Below, piece by piece: positions 50,226 to 63,620 of a stretch of 64,000 bases of DNA. Each line of letters opens with the position of its first letter. Position 1 is the stretch's first letter. Position numbers and translations under genes: made by a program. Origin of the DNA: Patagioenas fasciata (taxonomy: Eukaryota; Chordata; Aves; Columbiformes; Columbidae); contig NC_092526.1 of NCBI RefSeq assembly GCF_037038585.1, positions 34,175,501-34,239,500 on the forward strand. Direction: 5' to 3'. The notes beneath the pieces were generated by a model, which was given only the letters and a program-made list of their open reading frames with translations, did not search any database and was not told the origin of the DNA.

Positions 50226-52029
50226 CCTGACAGGCACCCTGCAAGCTCCCATTTGTTAGAAGGGAGAAGGATGGGGTGTATATCAAGGTAAAAGTCAGAC
50301 CTTGGGACTCAGGCTGCAATGACGGCAGGTGCGGGCGCCTGAGGGTCAGAGGGAAAGATCCTTCAGGCTCATCTGCTTCCCACTAGCTGAGACAGGGTTT
50401 TAGCAGATACTCACTATTTAATCACCTCAAACCCCATTCCCACCTCATGGATCCCAGTGATTCATGCATCAGCAGAGCTCGAGCAGGACGGTGGTGCTTT
50501 GCAGCCAGGCTGGCAAGGATAAACCACAGAGAGCCTCAGGCTTGAGGAAGATGCTGAGAAATCCCAAGCGCCTTGTCTGAGACCTACTGAGGATGGGGGA
50601 GAGGGAAAAAAACACCAAGCGCAGAGCACCGAGTCCTTCAAGTCAAAATTCTGTTTTGATACTTCTGTCTTTAAATCTTCTGTTCTTGGCTTGTGGGTGA
50701 GAAACACTTCTTTCTCTGCAAAAGGGGAAAAATTTCTTTCTAAACTTCCTCTTGAAAAGCTGTGAACTGAACAGGAAGAACCCCCACACATTCATGTTTA
50801 AAACTCCGGGATTTTAAACACTGTTCCTGAGCTAAGGGTGGGGAGACCCAGAGAGTCCCCAAGGGGAAGTTAACTCCCAGGGCTTCACAGCTTTACCAAA
50901 CCACAAAGTAAAGAAAAAAAAAAAAAATTAAAAAAAAAGGAAAACTCATTTGAAATAAGCGTGAACCCCAAAGGGAGTTTCCAAGAGCTCCACTAGAGGA
51001 TTTGCACTCATATTGCCACCCAAGGGAGTGGTAGGACCAACATCACCAGTTATTTGCACCAGAGCACCAGCTTTTCCCTAAGCAGAAGACCCCCAACTTT
51101 TCCCCTCTCTCATATCTTGCTTCTTTTCACATCACACTCAGGCTTTCCTGGGACTGCTTCTCCACCGTACCAGCAGACAGAAGGAATGTGGCACACCAGG
51201 TTTGTTTGGATAAAGCAAGAAGGGGGATTACTGTCAGCTTTCTAATGGAAAGCTGGCACAACTTTAGCTCTTAGACTGGTACTAGGTTCTGTAAATAAAA
51301 ATTGGACACAGGAGGGGGAAGCCTTCGAATTCCCCCGAGCAGATTACCAATACTCCGGGAGGAGTGACTAGGCAGCATGCCAAGCCATAGCTAATGTTTT
51401 CCAAAAATACCTAAGTCAAAAGTCCATAAACATCAGGAATTTCTAGCACAGAAACTACAGCCCGCATATTCTCCGATAACAGGCTAGGAGCAAGCCTAGC
51501 AAAGCCTGAAGTGATGGTGGGATTTGTGCCACTGACTTTGGTGGTCCTGGGAGTCAGCCCCAAGGAGTTGGTTTTATGGTCTGTGTCAGAGCTAAAGCAA
51601 GCCACCTTTTACCCCATGTCCTTTTGCAAATACTTACGTGCTGGCAAAAAGCAAAAATAGGAGAGGGAAGGGCAGAAACGAGCTAAAGGCCAAGTTCGGC
51701 TTACTGCTGTATCCCCTGACCCTGTAAGCCAGACCTGTAGCATCCCAACAGGAAAACCAAGCAGAGGGTTAATTCCTCACCCATCAAGCTCACCACAGAG
51801 GTGGGTTATGCTGACAGCTGCTTTTCATGCACTTCAACTATTCCTGAGCTAGTTGTTTAAGGGTTGCCGAGATGGCCCCTCTGCTATCTTGCAGTAGGTG
51901 AATACTCTTTCTTTCCAGAGATCTTTCTCTCTCTCCGGCAGCACTGTGCATAGCAGGGGATTTCATAGGGAACAAAGATAAAGAAACGAGACTGTGAAAC
52001 TACTTTTAAAACCTACCAGAAGCAGGCAC
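50226..52029. other. Unique non-coding DNA with A-rich tract
   Basis: A-rich simple sequence lies at 50913-50938. No gene; the 109-codon minus frame at 50462-50791 lacks a domain. Confidence 0.65.
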
Positions 52030-52215
52030 AGAGCTGAAAAGCGTTTCCTATCCCTCAGTCCCTTTCGGAGTCCCAGTGCTGCTGCTGCACGACGGAGCAG
52101 TCGTTGCCGGGAGGGTGGGAGACGCCAGGGCTGCAGAAGTGGAGAAACACGAGTGTACACTGCAACTCTTCTTATAGACATGCATAGCAACAGTCAAGAT
52201 GGCCACTGCGGAGGT
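52030..52215. promoter_or_regulatory. Possible small promoter: CpG-containing patch with YY1-type motif
   Basis: About seven CpGs occur between 52040 and 52125, far denser than the surroundings but well short of a full CpG island. At 52195-52204, CAAGATGGCC matches the YY1 motif that sits just downstream of many vertebrate start sites when in this orientation. Frames of 75-90 codons on both strands have no domain. A promoter for a non-coding transcript is plausible but unproven. Confidence 0.3.
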
Positions 52216-52569
52216 TTTCCTCCTCTGCTTGCAGATAATCTCTTCCTGCTGGTGTGGTGCAATTAGGTGGCACCACCTGGGGAAATCCTAAAGAACGCAC
52301 ATTTTCTGTAACACAGCAGGCACAGCCTATCCAGACAGGTCAATACAAGGAGATCTACGACATAATGCATTTGAAACACTGGATTTGAAATTTGTACATC
52401 TGTTTCTCACCAAGGTATCTTTGCTTGGGCCACTGCTTGGCAGAGATGAAACTCAGGACATAAAGCAGCTCAGGGTTTATTGCTTGGAGATGCAGAGTCA
52501 TCTATGTGGAAACATTTGCAGGCTCAGTGCTTTCGCCTGAACAACCTCAGGAAGAGTCAAGTGATCATA
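52216..52569. other. Unique non-coding DNA
   Basis: No gene or repeat was recognised. Confidence 0.6.
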
Positions 52570-52720
52570 CGGATAGGTTAGCACAATCCTTACATAAATT
52601 GTATTCTTCCAGTGGTACAGTTTAATTTTCCCAAGTGATAAACCATAATCTCATTAGCTTGGCTCCTTTAGCAATGCAGAATATCCCCTATCTGATTGGC
52701 AAAATGAGGCAGGGTTTCAG
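52570..52720. promoter_or_regulatory. Candidate conserved non-coding element
   Basis: Unique sequence with AAACCATAATC near 52642, CTCATTAGC near 52651 and CTGATTGGC (reverse CCAAT box) near 52693. It is motif-dense, without long frames. Inference only. Confidence 0.22.
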
Positions 52721-53309
52721 AAAGCAAGCTTGTATTCTCATTAAAGCATGGGCAGTACTTTTTCAGCCTTCTCCTGTTTCAACGAGACATTAGTATGTAC
52801 AATGTGTGCTCTGGAACTAGTTTGGTCTAATCCTCTTCTTTGTTTGCCTTTCAGCGTTGCAGCTTTTAAACTAGTACGGCATTAGCCCAACGAGGAAAAC
52901 ACAAGGTTGGCTCACTCTGAGTAAGTTATAAGAGCCACAAGCTTCGGTTACGTGTGACAGCACTTCCAGAAGCAAGGCCCAGGAGAAGTGCACACAGCAG
53001 CCTGGGATGGGTTTCCATCCCCAGTCACAACACAGGGCATTAGTGAAGAGAACCAATGTGAAGATGGGGATAAATGAGCCCCTTCCCAGGATCGTGATTA
53101 TTTTTTAACTAAGTATCTAAAAACAGTTAACAGCATTTCCCAGATTTTTCACAGCTTTCCAGTTTTGAAGTTTCAAGTGAAGTTGTCCAAAAGTCTCATT
53201 ACCAATAATTTAAACTTTCTGTTAAAAAATAATTGCAGTTACAATTCAGTTTAACATAAGTACTTAAAAGAAACTCTCTTCAAATTATACCTATTTCAAG
53301 CCCTGGGGG
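52721..53309. other. Unique non-coding DNA with strong acceptor-like site
   Basis: At 52825-52854 a TCTAAT branch-point-like sequence, a pyrimidine tract and TTTCAG form a textbook-looking plus-strand 3' splice site. All three forward frames meet stops within about 30 bases, so any exon here would be non-coding. Confidence 0.5.
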
Positions 53310-53330
53310 AAAAACAAAACAAAACAAAAC
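53310..53330. repeat. (AAAAC)n microsatellite
   Basis: Four AAAAC units in a row, flanked by G-rich and T-rich sequence. Confidence 0.9.
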
Positions 53331-56300
53331 TCTTAAGTTTTGAAGTCACATTGGAATTCAAATTATTCTCCTTTTCATGTGGAGAAAATACTGGTGACAG
53401 ACACAGGGTTTCAAACATTTTGCAATGAGTCTTTTATGAGGCAAAATGCAAAGAAAATGAAACACCTGCTTTTAAAACTCTATTTTTAACAGATAAAACT
53501 AACACCATAAAACAGAAGTTATGACATGCAACCAGCAAAATTAGTTCCAAAGGATATAAGATATTGAGGCAGAGCCTGGCAGAAATAAAGAGAGAACTGG
53601 TGTTTATCTGGAAGATAAGGATATCCATTACCAAGCACCTGTTAATCTCTTCATCTTTTGGGGAAACTTACCCAGCTGCAGCATTTCTCCATTTTTCCTC
53701 ACTACAGGGCACTACTACACTGTGGAACTGCAGATCAGAGCCACCAATCAATAATTTGCTGAATAATCCCTTAAATTCAACTGCAGAGAGCTAGAACATA
53801 TGATTTAACTCTCTCTTTATTAAGGCAATAGCTCTGCTGGGATATTCAGCCTCGAGCGAAGTTGTATTAGTAAAATCTGGAGTTATAGAAGAGAATATGG
53901 CATCTGGCAGGTGCTACAGATTTTGTTAGACCATCCTTGCTTGTTCACACCTGGGAACACCAGGAGCATTTCCAGAGCACCACAGAATACACACTGTTTA
54001 GGGTTTTACTAAATGTTCTCCTCTTTAGCAAAGTTTGCAGATTTTCTGCCTCTTTGCAGCCTCCAAAATCTGGCATCCTGGAAAAAAGTCAAATGCAAGG
54101 CAGAACTGCTCATTAAGGTGGGCTGGTGTGACCAAAAGAAATGTAAATTAGCCCTACAGACTGCCAGGAATTGCTCACCAGACCCTCTGGGTTGGTGTAC
54201 ATGCTGGGGGAGCCCCCAGCCCCCCAGTGTGCCCAACAATGAGCCCTGGTTTCGGGGAGGGTAATGCAAAGCAGGCAGAGACCCAAGCGCTGCCCTGGCT
54301 TCCAGCTGCAGAGACCTGCTGGATGGCCCCACCGATGGAGCTAACGTGCCGGCTCCTGAGCTCCAACACCGCTTTTTCCTGCCAAAAGGTGACAGCAAGG
54401 AAAAAGCGAGCCTGCTGATGTCCTCGGACAAAGAGCTAGGACAGGCTCTCAGGGAATTTGCCAAGCAGCAAGGTACTTTTCCCTCCAGAGTCCAACTTGC
54501 TTGATGATGACAAAGGAGACGCAAATTGTTGAAAGGAATTAAAAAATCTCAGAGACTATCACGCCCCTGAAGCCTTCTGTCTTCAGAAAGACATCCTGCT
54601 CCCACCTACACCATCCCACTGTCATTGTGAGCCATGTGTGATCCCATCTAGCCAGGGACCACATCAGCTGTCAGGAGCAGGGCTTTTCAGTCCTCCCATA
54701 CCAATGAAGAAGAGCTGAAGAGCAGTTGCCACCTTTATTTTTTCTTTTCCTCCTTTCTTTCCATCTTCCTTTAAGCCCTTCCCTCAGAACCACAGCAGCT
54801 TTACTGAAGTGACAGCAATACCAGAGCAGTGGAAAGGAAACAAAGCCTCACGTGAAACTCACTTCCCACCTTCATGCCAAGTCAGCCCAATTTTATTTGG
54901 AACAACTCACAAAAAAGCACTCAAATCTATTTTTCAACTTCACTTGTAAAGCTAAGGAATTCCAACTGAAGGATGCAGATGAACACCACCAGCTCACTGG
55001 ACAGACAGAAGGTGGTTGCACATCTGCCATGCCCTTACCCACTGCAGCTTTCACAGCAGTTACTGGAGCTGACAGACAAACCCAGGCAAGCAGATAAATT
55101 CACAATTCAGGTGCAACTCAGCACACAAATTGCACTGATTCTGCTAAACGAGGGGGCACAACATAAACCACAGCAACCCCAGCAGTTGCACATCTTCAGC
55201 TACAGCAGCCCCAGTAGCACAATTGGTTGCAGTCCCTGTTTCAATACAGCGGATTTTCAGTAAAAAACATGACCTACCCAAGTAAATGGCTCTAGTGTAA
55301 GCTCAGTTGAAGAATTATTCCAGATGTGGGCATCATGTCCATCCAAATCCCCTCTGGTGGGTAAGCTGGTGCAAGTGCTGGGCAGAGCTGCTGGCAGTCA
55401 CCTGGGCAGGAGAAACCAGGGCTGATCTCACTGACCGACACACTGGGCACCAGATGGTTTTATATTCGTCTCATACCACCTTCTGGTGTGTATTTGCTGG
55501 GGGAAAAAAAAATGAATACTGAGAGCTTCAAGATGACAGGCCCTGTAAAAGCTGCAGATGTATAATCCAGGATCACTTTGGTGTTTCAATCTGTTCCTTC
55601 AGCTTTGGGCTTCATGACACATCCATCAGCTGAGATAGTAGCTCCTCTGTTAGCCCCACATGAAAATTATCTGCCTTTAACAAAACTACAAAAAAAGTCA
55701 AAAGCAACAATTGATACCAGATGACATTTGGGCTTGAGGGCCAGGCTACACAGAGCTGGTGGAGGGGAACTGTACATGATATTAAACAGATCACTGGGTT
55801 TCAGACAGCATCTGCTGTGTTTTGGAAGACAAGCCTTCACCCAGCAGCACTTCTCAGGGTCTCAGCATGGTTCCACAGGAGATGCATTCTCAGCTGACAC
55901 AAATCTCAGCTCTGCTGAAGTCAGGGATATTGCACTCCATTTCTCCAGCCACAGGATCTGGCCCCCAAATTTTCCAGCTCAGTATCCTGTGAACCTGATG
56001 GCACTCTCCTTCTTCCAAGACAATACAAGTCTGCCCCTCCGTTCAAGTGAAAACATTCCCAATGTTGTGATTTTCCATCTATAATTACTAGGGGATTAAA
56101 TTCCTTCATTATGAACAAGCACGATTGCTCCCACTGATGTGTGTCCTTTCAGAGACAGGAGAGGGAAGACCAGGGGAAAGAAGAGCAGAAAAGAGGCTGA
56201 AAAGGAGAATCTAAGCAAAGCATTGATTATCCTTTTGGAACTGAGTTGCAGTAACATAGCAGATTGTCTGAGTTTGGTATACCCCTTGGCTCAAGAAAAC

Positions 56301-56689
56301 CAGCTCAGTGGAGGAAGGTGAAATCAAAGCCACGTTCTCCAGCAAGTAAGTCAGCTTCCCACAAGCCACGAGCTTTATGTGGAGGCTCTGGAGCCAGGTG
56401 CTCAGCTAGCACACAGCAGCACCCTTTCACTCGAGGATCCAGCCTGCCCCAGGGCTCAAATAGAACCTTTTAGTGGTGGACCAGATGCTTCTGTTTAAGA
56501 AGCCTGATAGGAAAGGTCACAACCAAGTGGTTTCTTATCCTCCTTCCCTCCCCTGCCAAAATGTACATTAGAAGGAACAACGGGCTGAGCCTCCTGCCCT
56601 GGGTGGTTGCCTCCAAGGAGGAGTTTAAGCCTCCAGTCAGAACTCCAAGGCAAATCAATGTCATTTACCAATGTTTTTTTTCAATCTTT
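53331..56689. other. Unique non-coding DNA, no gene seen
   Basis: The longest frame (minus 54009-54524, 171 codons) overlaps plus frames of 83 and 63 codons, lies in a GC-richer patch and has no domain. No transposon was recognised. Confidence 0.62.
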
Positions 56690-57245
56690 TTTTGCTAATA
56701 GCACTGCGTATTGGAGTGTGAATTACAGCCAGCAGTAATAATGAACTCACAAGATAACACCCCTGGGGAGAGAGAAAGGAAATTCGGGGCCAGGATACAG
56801 AAGCTCTCATCAGGCAGATGGAAGGCTTGCTAATGACGGGTTTAGCGGCAGGGGATGGTTTGGATTCATGCAGACTGACGCTTCAAGCCTTTTACGTATC
56901 GTACATTTTTTTCCATGCTTTCTACAGGCAACTCTTGCCAGAATTTTTCGGACTCCACTTGGCGGAGAAGTGTTTAATCAGCATTCAGCCTCTTCACGGG
57001 GCTGTCTCTGAGGGAACAGATTCATGCAAGCGATAGCAAGTGGTAATTTTGGCTGCTTAATCTGAGTTGATTCATTTTAACAGTCTGCTTAACAATAGAT
57101 ACCATGTGGCCATGACCAAAGAAGTTTCATGGTCTTTACTGAGATTTAAAGTAGGTGTGAAATGCTTTAAAAATGCATCATTACTGCAGGAGCGATAAAA
57201 GCTTCATTGCCCTAATGAGGAAAAGGATTGGCCCAAGTTCCAGAG
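56690..57245. promoter_or_regulatory. Candidate conserved non-coding region
   Basis: A 550-bp unique stretch with scattered CpGs (for example near 56707, 56837, 56846, 56896, 56901, 56949, 56962) and AATAATGAA, GCTAATGACGG, CTTAATCTGAG, AACAATAG (SOX-like, about 57092) and CCTAATGAGG (57211-57220) cores. It has the look of a deeply conserved regulatory cluster. No alignment was available. Confidence 0.33.
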
Positions 57246-60200
57246 CGATTATTGCTTTTTTCTGTAAGGTCATTTAGTGCCCCTGATTCCTGGTTTTCCT
57301 TTATAAACTTGCAGAGGGAAAGATTAGAGTCTAAAAGCTCGAGATCCTGGAGTCAAGCGATCACATGCATTGTGCGTACTCTTCTGAACTTCTGCACCAC
57401 CATGAGAAGCTTAGGTCCTTCTCTCAGCCTCAGAGCACGACCTCTGTAAGGTTGTTCGACTAAAGGAATTACTAGTCTCTATAAAACAGACATCTCATCC
57501 AAAGCACATCCTCCTCCCAACCCTTTAGCCAATATGCACCTGATTCTAGCTTTGACATATATATTATTCTTGCACTGCTCTGGATTTGTCTTTTCTCTTT
57601 TTGAGACAAATAACAGCCATAGAATGTCTTACCTCACATTATAAAGTATGACAGATGTGTTTCTGTGATACATTTTGCAATTCAGAATTGCCGACAGTCA
57701 AGGAAAGGGTTTTGAGATGAGATAGTAATAAAGTCATTTTACATTCCTAAATCAATGCATGTGCTGGTTTTAAATCACATTTTAAAAGTGATCTTTACTC
57801 CAATAGTAAAGTGGGCTCCTTAACGAGTAACTGAAAGTTCAAAACCGGAGCTGGCTCAGATATTGAGTTTCCAAGCCACAGTAATGCCAACATTTTTGGA
57901 AAACAATGTCATCTTTAGTCCAACTAAAACGCAAAGCATGTTAGAACTGAAATCATATTGTAGGAGTTCTGAGACAACACTGCCTGGCCATTGCTGGCCT
58001 AAACTGGCCTGAAAAACAGTTAGAAAACTGATGCCTCATGTTCTCATGAATGACGACTGCAGATTTTGGGTTGTTCACAGGAGTTCAGGGTAACAAATCC
58101 ATTTGCAGTGAAATACCTGCATGCCAGAAGAGCACAAGGTTGCACACAAAGTCTCACTGGCTGCTGGCAGTCCATGCATTGCACTTCGGGGATTAGAGTT
58201 TAGGGTCCTACGCACCAAGGCAGTCCTAATGGAAAGAGGTTTCAAAGCTTTCAGACCAGCTGATTCCCTGGGCTGTCTGGTCCAAAAAGTAGCAGTTTCT
58301 CCAAGCTGCAAAGCTCAGGTTGGCTAGGAGACACTGGACTCGGGACACCACATCATAGGGCATTGCCTGCAAAGTTCAAGCCTGGAAAGTCCATCAGTTC
58401 TTAGTCCCAGGGCAGCCATGAGAGCTGGGGACCCCAAGAACCTCTCCCTATTTCTCCTTCACAGAAGTTACAGTCTAAGAACTTCCATCATTACCTTTGT
58501 GACACTTATGAGGACAAAGCCTGGAACATTTGCCAGAGCATTTCCAGCTTTTTATTACAGCACCATTTAGGTCTGAACTTCCCAGCCTAATTTGAGGTCA
58601 GCAGCAATCTCCAAACCTTAGTGACAGAGCTGAACTGGAAACCCCGAGTGCTTGTCCATTTACAGTCACTCACGTGTTTTATGCATAAAATCAGCGTTGC
58701 TCCAAAGGCACAAATTGTAACCAGGTCAGGCCCTATCCACCCAAGGGTTTGCTTTAGTACAGCCTAGTCGTCATGCTTGCGTGCATGTATTTTCCATCAT
58801 TTCTTAGAAAACATGGGCAGAGTGCTTGCACGTGTCAAGAGAGAAAAGGAGGACAAAGGACAGGAGGAAGCCCATCTCCAAGAAAACACCGATTAAAATT
58901 GCTCCCTATTTCCCATTTCCTCCACAAACTAAACAGCTTGCGAAAGTCCAAGTTGGGGTGGATAAAATATCAGCCACGTGCCTGACTTACAGCACTGGGA
59001 ATGAGGTTTGGGCACCACTTCAAGACTTTCCCCTAGGAGTCTATCCAAACCCTCTTTGCTTCTGATGTGGAATAATTTGGAAGTGTTTTTAGGCTGCCGG
59101 CTGGGATAACACAAGGGCTATTGTAAACACACATGCAGTCGATCAGCACCAAACCCACACGAATATGGTCTGTACACACACAAATAACTAGCACATATTC
59201 CTTTTTTTCTAAAAACAAAAGGATAATTGAACTGTTGAATGAAGAAAAAGACAAAAATCACTAAGCAGGTTTTAAGAAAAGCTTATCATTTACAGAAAGA
59301 GTTATGTTTCACCTAATTTTAATAAATGAAATGTACTTAAATGCAAGCCACTAGATTTAAAGAGCTATGGATAAGATACAGCCATAACCAGCTGTCAACC
59401 AAATACACGCAGTGAAGCAAGACCATAATTTCCACAGATGCTGTTTCAAAAATTCTGCTGCTAGCCAAGGAAGTTTGGAAATGTAAGAGAGTATAACCAG
59501 GGCACAGAGACCTACGCAGGCTCAGAAATAACCTGTTGGAGACATATGACCCAGAGCCCTAACCCTGCGTAACTGCGGTTTGCCTGACATCTACTTTGGG
59601 TGGAAAGGGAGAGAATTGCTCTTTCAGAGTCATGGTTCTCTGGGATAATTTTGGCTTTCTCCACTATAGTGGCCAGGAGAAATTTATTTCCCCTGTGAGA
59701 CATGTCCCAACTGGCCTGAATGCAGAATGGACTTTTGGACCTGCCACAGCTTTCAAGGCAGGCTGATGGGAGCATAAAAATGGGTGTCTTCATAGGTGGT
59801 CTCAAGGAAAGCCATAGCCAGACATTGGCACCATTTAGGCATGGCCACACTATGAGATTGAAGAGCCCTTTTCCAGGATTCCCAAGTAGCTCCTGCTGGT
59901 TCTGGTCTGTCTCATGGCATTACATCCATATCCTTAATGATTTATTCAAAATTCCTCAATTACCTCTGGTATTATCCTCTATCAGCTGGCCCAGGCAAGC
60001 AGATGAACCAACTCATGCCAGCAGGTGAGCAAAGAAGTCGGAGGCAGGGACCTGCAGCAACTCAACTTCCTTCTGAAATGCTGAGCATTTTGCCTTTTCC
60101 ATCTCCTCCGAGAGGTGTGATGTGACAGAAGTCAACACACTTCATATCAAGGCTTCTATTTACCATGGCCCCAAGAGGACTAAAGATGTCCTGACATTTC

Positions 60201-62249
60201 TGGAGCAGCATTAGGGATTTTGGTCCACCACACCAAGCCTAGACTGGGATTTAAAGAAAACAACAGCAAAATAGTCTGTCAAGTATATAGATGTTGAGTT
60301 TTTACATTTTGCCATTGGATGGATTTTGAGCAGAACTACTCCACATAGTGGTGAGAGTGAATCCTGGGAGAGGAAAGAGGGGAAACGATTAGCAGAAAGA
60401 TTCCTCTGCAGTAACAAATCAGTCTTGATACTAACAGAGTGGTGTACAACCACATTGTGACTGCATCATCTGCAAAAAATATTTCCCGAGTAGGAAGCAG
60501 CTGGAAATCTAAGTAACATTTCATGTGGAAGGGCATGAGTTCTTCGCTCTTCCACCACCAGCACTACTTTGATCAATTTTGTACTTGGAACAACGTTTAA
60601 AATAAATATAAGGAGTCATTCAGCCCTTACATTGGTCTTTGGTGTCTGCTGTAATCATAGTGCTTATGGGTTGGATCCCAATTAACAGGCCAGAAAAAGG
60701 ACTAATTAGAGCCCTCTGAATCAGAAATCTTGTGATTACTGCTCCAAGCTAGGTTGGTTTTGCAGGAAATAATAGTATGTTGACACTGTCTTCCTAGAAC
60801 AGCTTTGTTGTAGACTAGATCCGAAGCCTGTTGAAGTCTGCTTCCTCTGCTGCATCAGCCTCTGGGCAAAGCAATGTCATCAGCTTTTTCTGGGTTGGTC
60901 TGATGCTTGTCCCAAAGCAGGAGACTGGTGTCATAATCCCACCAGTCAAAACCCATCACCAACCATTGTACGAAGGAAGACAAAGTTCCTGATGGTAAGT
61001 GCATCTAAGACAGTATGCAGAAGAGGGTGTAAAACAAGTCAAACACCAAATAAAGCACCAAGGGAAACTGAGAGCATGAATTTTACATGAGTTCATCATG
61101 CATAATGCCTAATTTAATTTAATCAAGATAGTAACCAAAGTGTGATCCGCCACAGCAAAATCATTCCTCAAATGTTTGCCCCTGATCTTGCCTGAAAGGC
61201 TTCGCTTAAGCCATCAAGACTGTAGGATGAGACAGAAAAAAAGTCTGAATTACCCTTTGTTTGGTGACCAGTCAGGATCGCACACAGAGAGGAGGCCTGA
61301 GAAGAATTTAAGGTACAATCAAGCAGCAGAAAGCCCCAAAGCTTTTCTGGCAGCAGGGGAAAGTGCCTGAGAAGAGCAAACCCAGTTTGCAAGGGCTGAC
61401 TTCTTAAGATCAAGTCATTCAGCTTGGAGGTACTTCAGCTTCAGATGTCTAGAGGTTCACCCACTACAGGGTGACAAAGAGGCTTCTATCTCAATCAGTA
61501 TGGGTTACTCAGTCGATAACACACAGATGCCAGTGAGAAATTGCATGAAATGGGAGGAATTCATCCATCCAGCTCTGCCACGGAGAAGCCCTCCCTGTTT
61601 TGATTTGTCCTGCCAACCTCATCAGATGATTTCAAGCACTACTTCTATGCCAGATAAATTTACAGGTTATGTATGAAGCAACCAGGATCTTTCTTTTAGC
61701 TCCCCAGATTTAGCATCACATGAAAAAGCCTCTAACCTGAACCAGGAACAAGTTCAAATTTAAGCCTCCTTTAAACTTAGGCTCCTGTCCTGAGCCAAGG
61801 TGCAGGGTGCAATCTGGGCACTGGCTCATCTCTGGACAGGTTCTCAGCCAACAGTAGGACTTCAGGACAGAACTGTTTGGCTTTTTTCATGCTGTGACCC
61901 ATAGCACCACTGGGAAGACAACCGCTGCGAGAAAACTAGCTCCTCTCTGAGAGCAGCAGAGATTTCAAGGTGGCCACATGGGTCTTGCTTTAAACAGCAA
62001 TTTGCTAAGTTATCCACAGTGCACAAACACTTTCCAAGGAGAACCTTTGCCAGACTGAACATAGGATCTGAGGACCTTCAGGGCAGCATGACAACTGCTA
62101 TAGAAACTGGAAGGAAAGTCAAAGACTGGTAAGGAACACAGAGGCTGGAGCTGGGAGAAGCAGTGGGAAGCAATGATCTCCACAGGGCCCATACTCATTT
62201 GGGCTTATAAATAGAAACTTTAAAGAGGCTCTTTCCATACTTCAGTGAC
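57246..62249. other. Unique non-coding DNA, no gene seen
   Basis: About 5 kb with no recognised gene or transposon. A small exact inverted repeat, CTTTACT-CCAAT-AGTAAAG, lies at 57793-57811. Open frames reach 112 codons (minus 59512-59850) without domains. Confidence 0.63.
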
Positions 62250-62263
62250 TTTTTTTTTTTTTT
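62250..62263. repeat. Poly-T tract
   Basis: Fourteen consecutive Ts with no recognised retroposon beside it. Confidence 0.85.
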
Positions 62264-62892
62264 CATGTGAGAAACATTAGGAGTACGTGGTCTGCAAAGT
62301 CATTATCATAATCTTTAGAAAGACAAGGAACATTGATTCAACTCAAGGCTCAGGACATCTGAACATTAGACAAGTATCCTTCACTAAGCCAAGGTTTAGA
62401 GGCAGTGGGAGGAGATGGATGAGGGTTCATGCACATCCTTTGAAGGGTTGATTAGCAAAACAGTCTAAGAATATTCTCAAGGCTGGAATAAATTAAGACA
62501 AACATTTTCTTGAGATGCCTGGGATGTTCTGTAATTTTATGACATCCAAAGTACTAAGAAAAGCAAGGTGCTGCCAAGATTGCATTGCTATTCATGTGTT
62601 AAAGGTCTAAGAGTTGCAAAAAGGTCAGTTTTGTAGGTTACGAACATCTGTGGCAGTTATAATCAAAATGTATGCAATGTCTAAAGCTTTCCTTATGGTT
62701 AAGTATCAAGCAAGAACTATGGTGATGATGTAATACACAACTTATAGCACCCATCGGTACTAACTTAGCACATGAATCAGTGTCTGGTACTATAGATATG
62801 TTGCAGCAAACAAATAAAGCCTTGGTATTTGCAAAGCCGATTAAGCCTGGCTTAGCCTCGGATGAGGGGAGATGGTACAGTGCGTTTGGTAA
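62264..62892. other. Unique non-coding DNA
   Basis: No gene seen. The upstream body of the CR1 element that ends at 63026 cannot be recognised here, so that copy is 5'-truncated. Confidence 0.6.
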
Positions 62893-63026
62893 AATGAGTC
62901 ACCATCTCTGTAGGTGTTTAAACACTATTTAGACAAGGTTCTTAGGGACATGGTTTAGTGCTAGAGTTAGGTTGTGATTGGACTCAATGATCCTGAGGGT
63001 CTCTTCCAACTGAAATGATTCTATGA
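62893..63026 (+). mobile_element. CR1 LINE, 5'-truncated 3' end
   Basis: This is the 3' untranslated end of a CR1 non-LTR retrotransposon. Diagnostic segments in order are CCATCTCTGTAGGTGTTTAA (62902-62921), an AGACAAGG segment (62931), ACATGGTTTAGTG (62948), TTGTGATTGGACTCAATGAT (62972-62991), GAGGGTCTCTTCCAACTG (62995-63012) and the terminal ATGATTCTATGA (63015-63026). CR1 elements lack poly-A and end in short octamer repeats; about one copy remains here. No reverse transcriptase sequence is present. Divergence is moderate. Confidence 0.93.
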
Positions 63027-63620
63027 GCTAGAAACTTAATCAGAAGCCTAAGAGGCCCTTCAGACTTCTCAATGTTTTGTCTCTCTTATGATGATTGGAG
63101 GTGGCATCACCTAGAGATGTTACTTCCCACCTCCTCTTCTTCCTACCCATACAAAGCTGTACAATAATGAAATACCAGGCAAGCAGCGAGGTGGCAACCA
63201 CCTCACCAATAGCCAGGAGTCAGAGCACAGAGTAGGAACTTACATCAACTCTCACAGCAACAGGATGAAAAAAGATATTCCTAATTTCTTGCAGAGTTGC
63301 CTCATTTTGCCAGAGAATAGCAGAGATGACAGCCAGATTCCTGCAATTCCCAGCAGCCACCCAGTTGCTCAAAGACAGCTGAAAAGTCACAGACAGGCGA
63401 CAGGAACGGATACGGTTTCAAGTCCCTTCTTCCTGCAGTGACCATTTCACATGAGCTCAGCTCCATTTTCTCCTCATCCTCCATTTCTGCTGGTGGAAGC
63501 ACTGATGGTGAGGACACAGCAACCCTGCTTCAGAAAAGCCGAGCTCTGGCTGAGGTTGCTCCCAGCTGGAACAAGCGGTCCTGTAATGCCAGATGTGAGT
63601 CAGAGGAAAAGACAAACAGC
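63027..63620. other. Unique non-coding DNA, no gene seen
   Basis: Nothing recognisable. Overlapping frames of about 70-83 codons near 63302-63702 have no domain. Confidence 0.6.

Noticed and set aside
54009..54524. 171-codon minus frame
   Set aside because: GC-richer patch with frames on the other strand and no recognisable domain.
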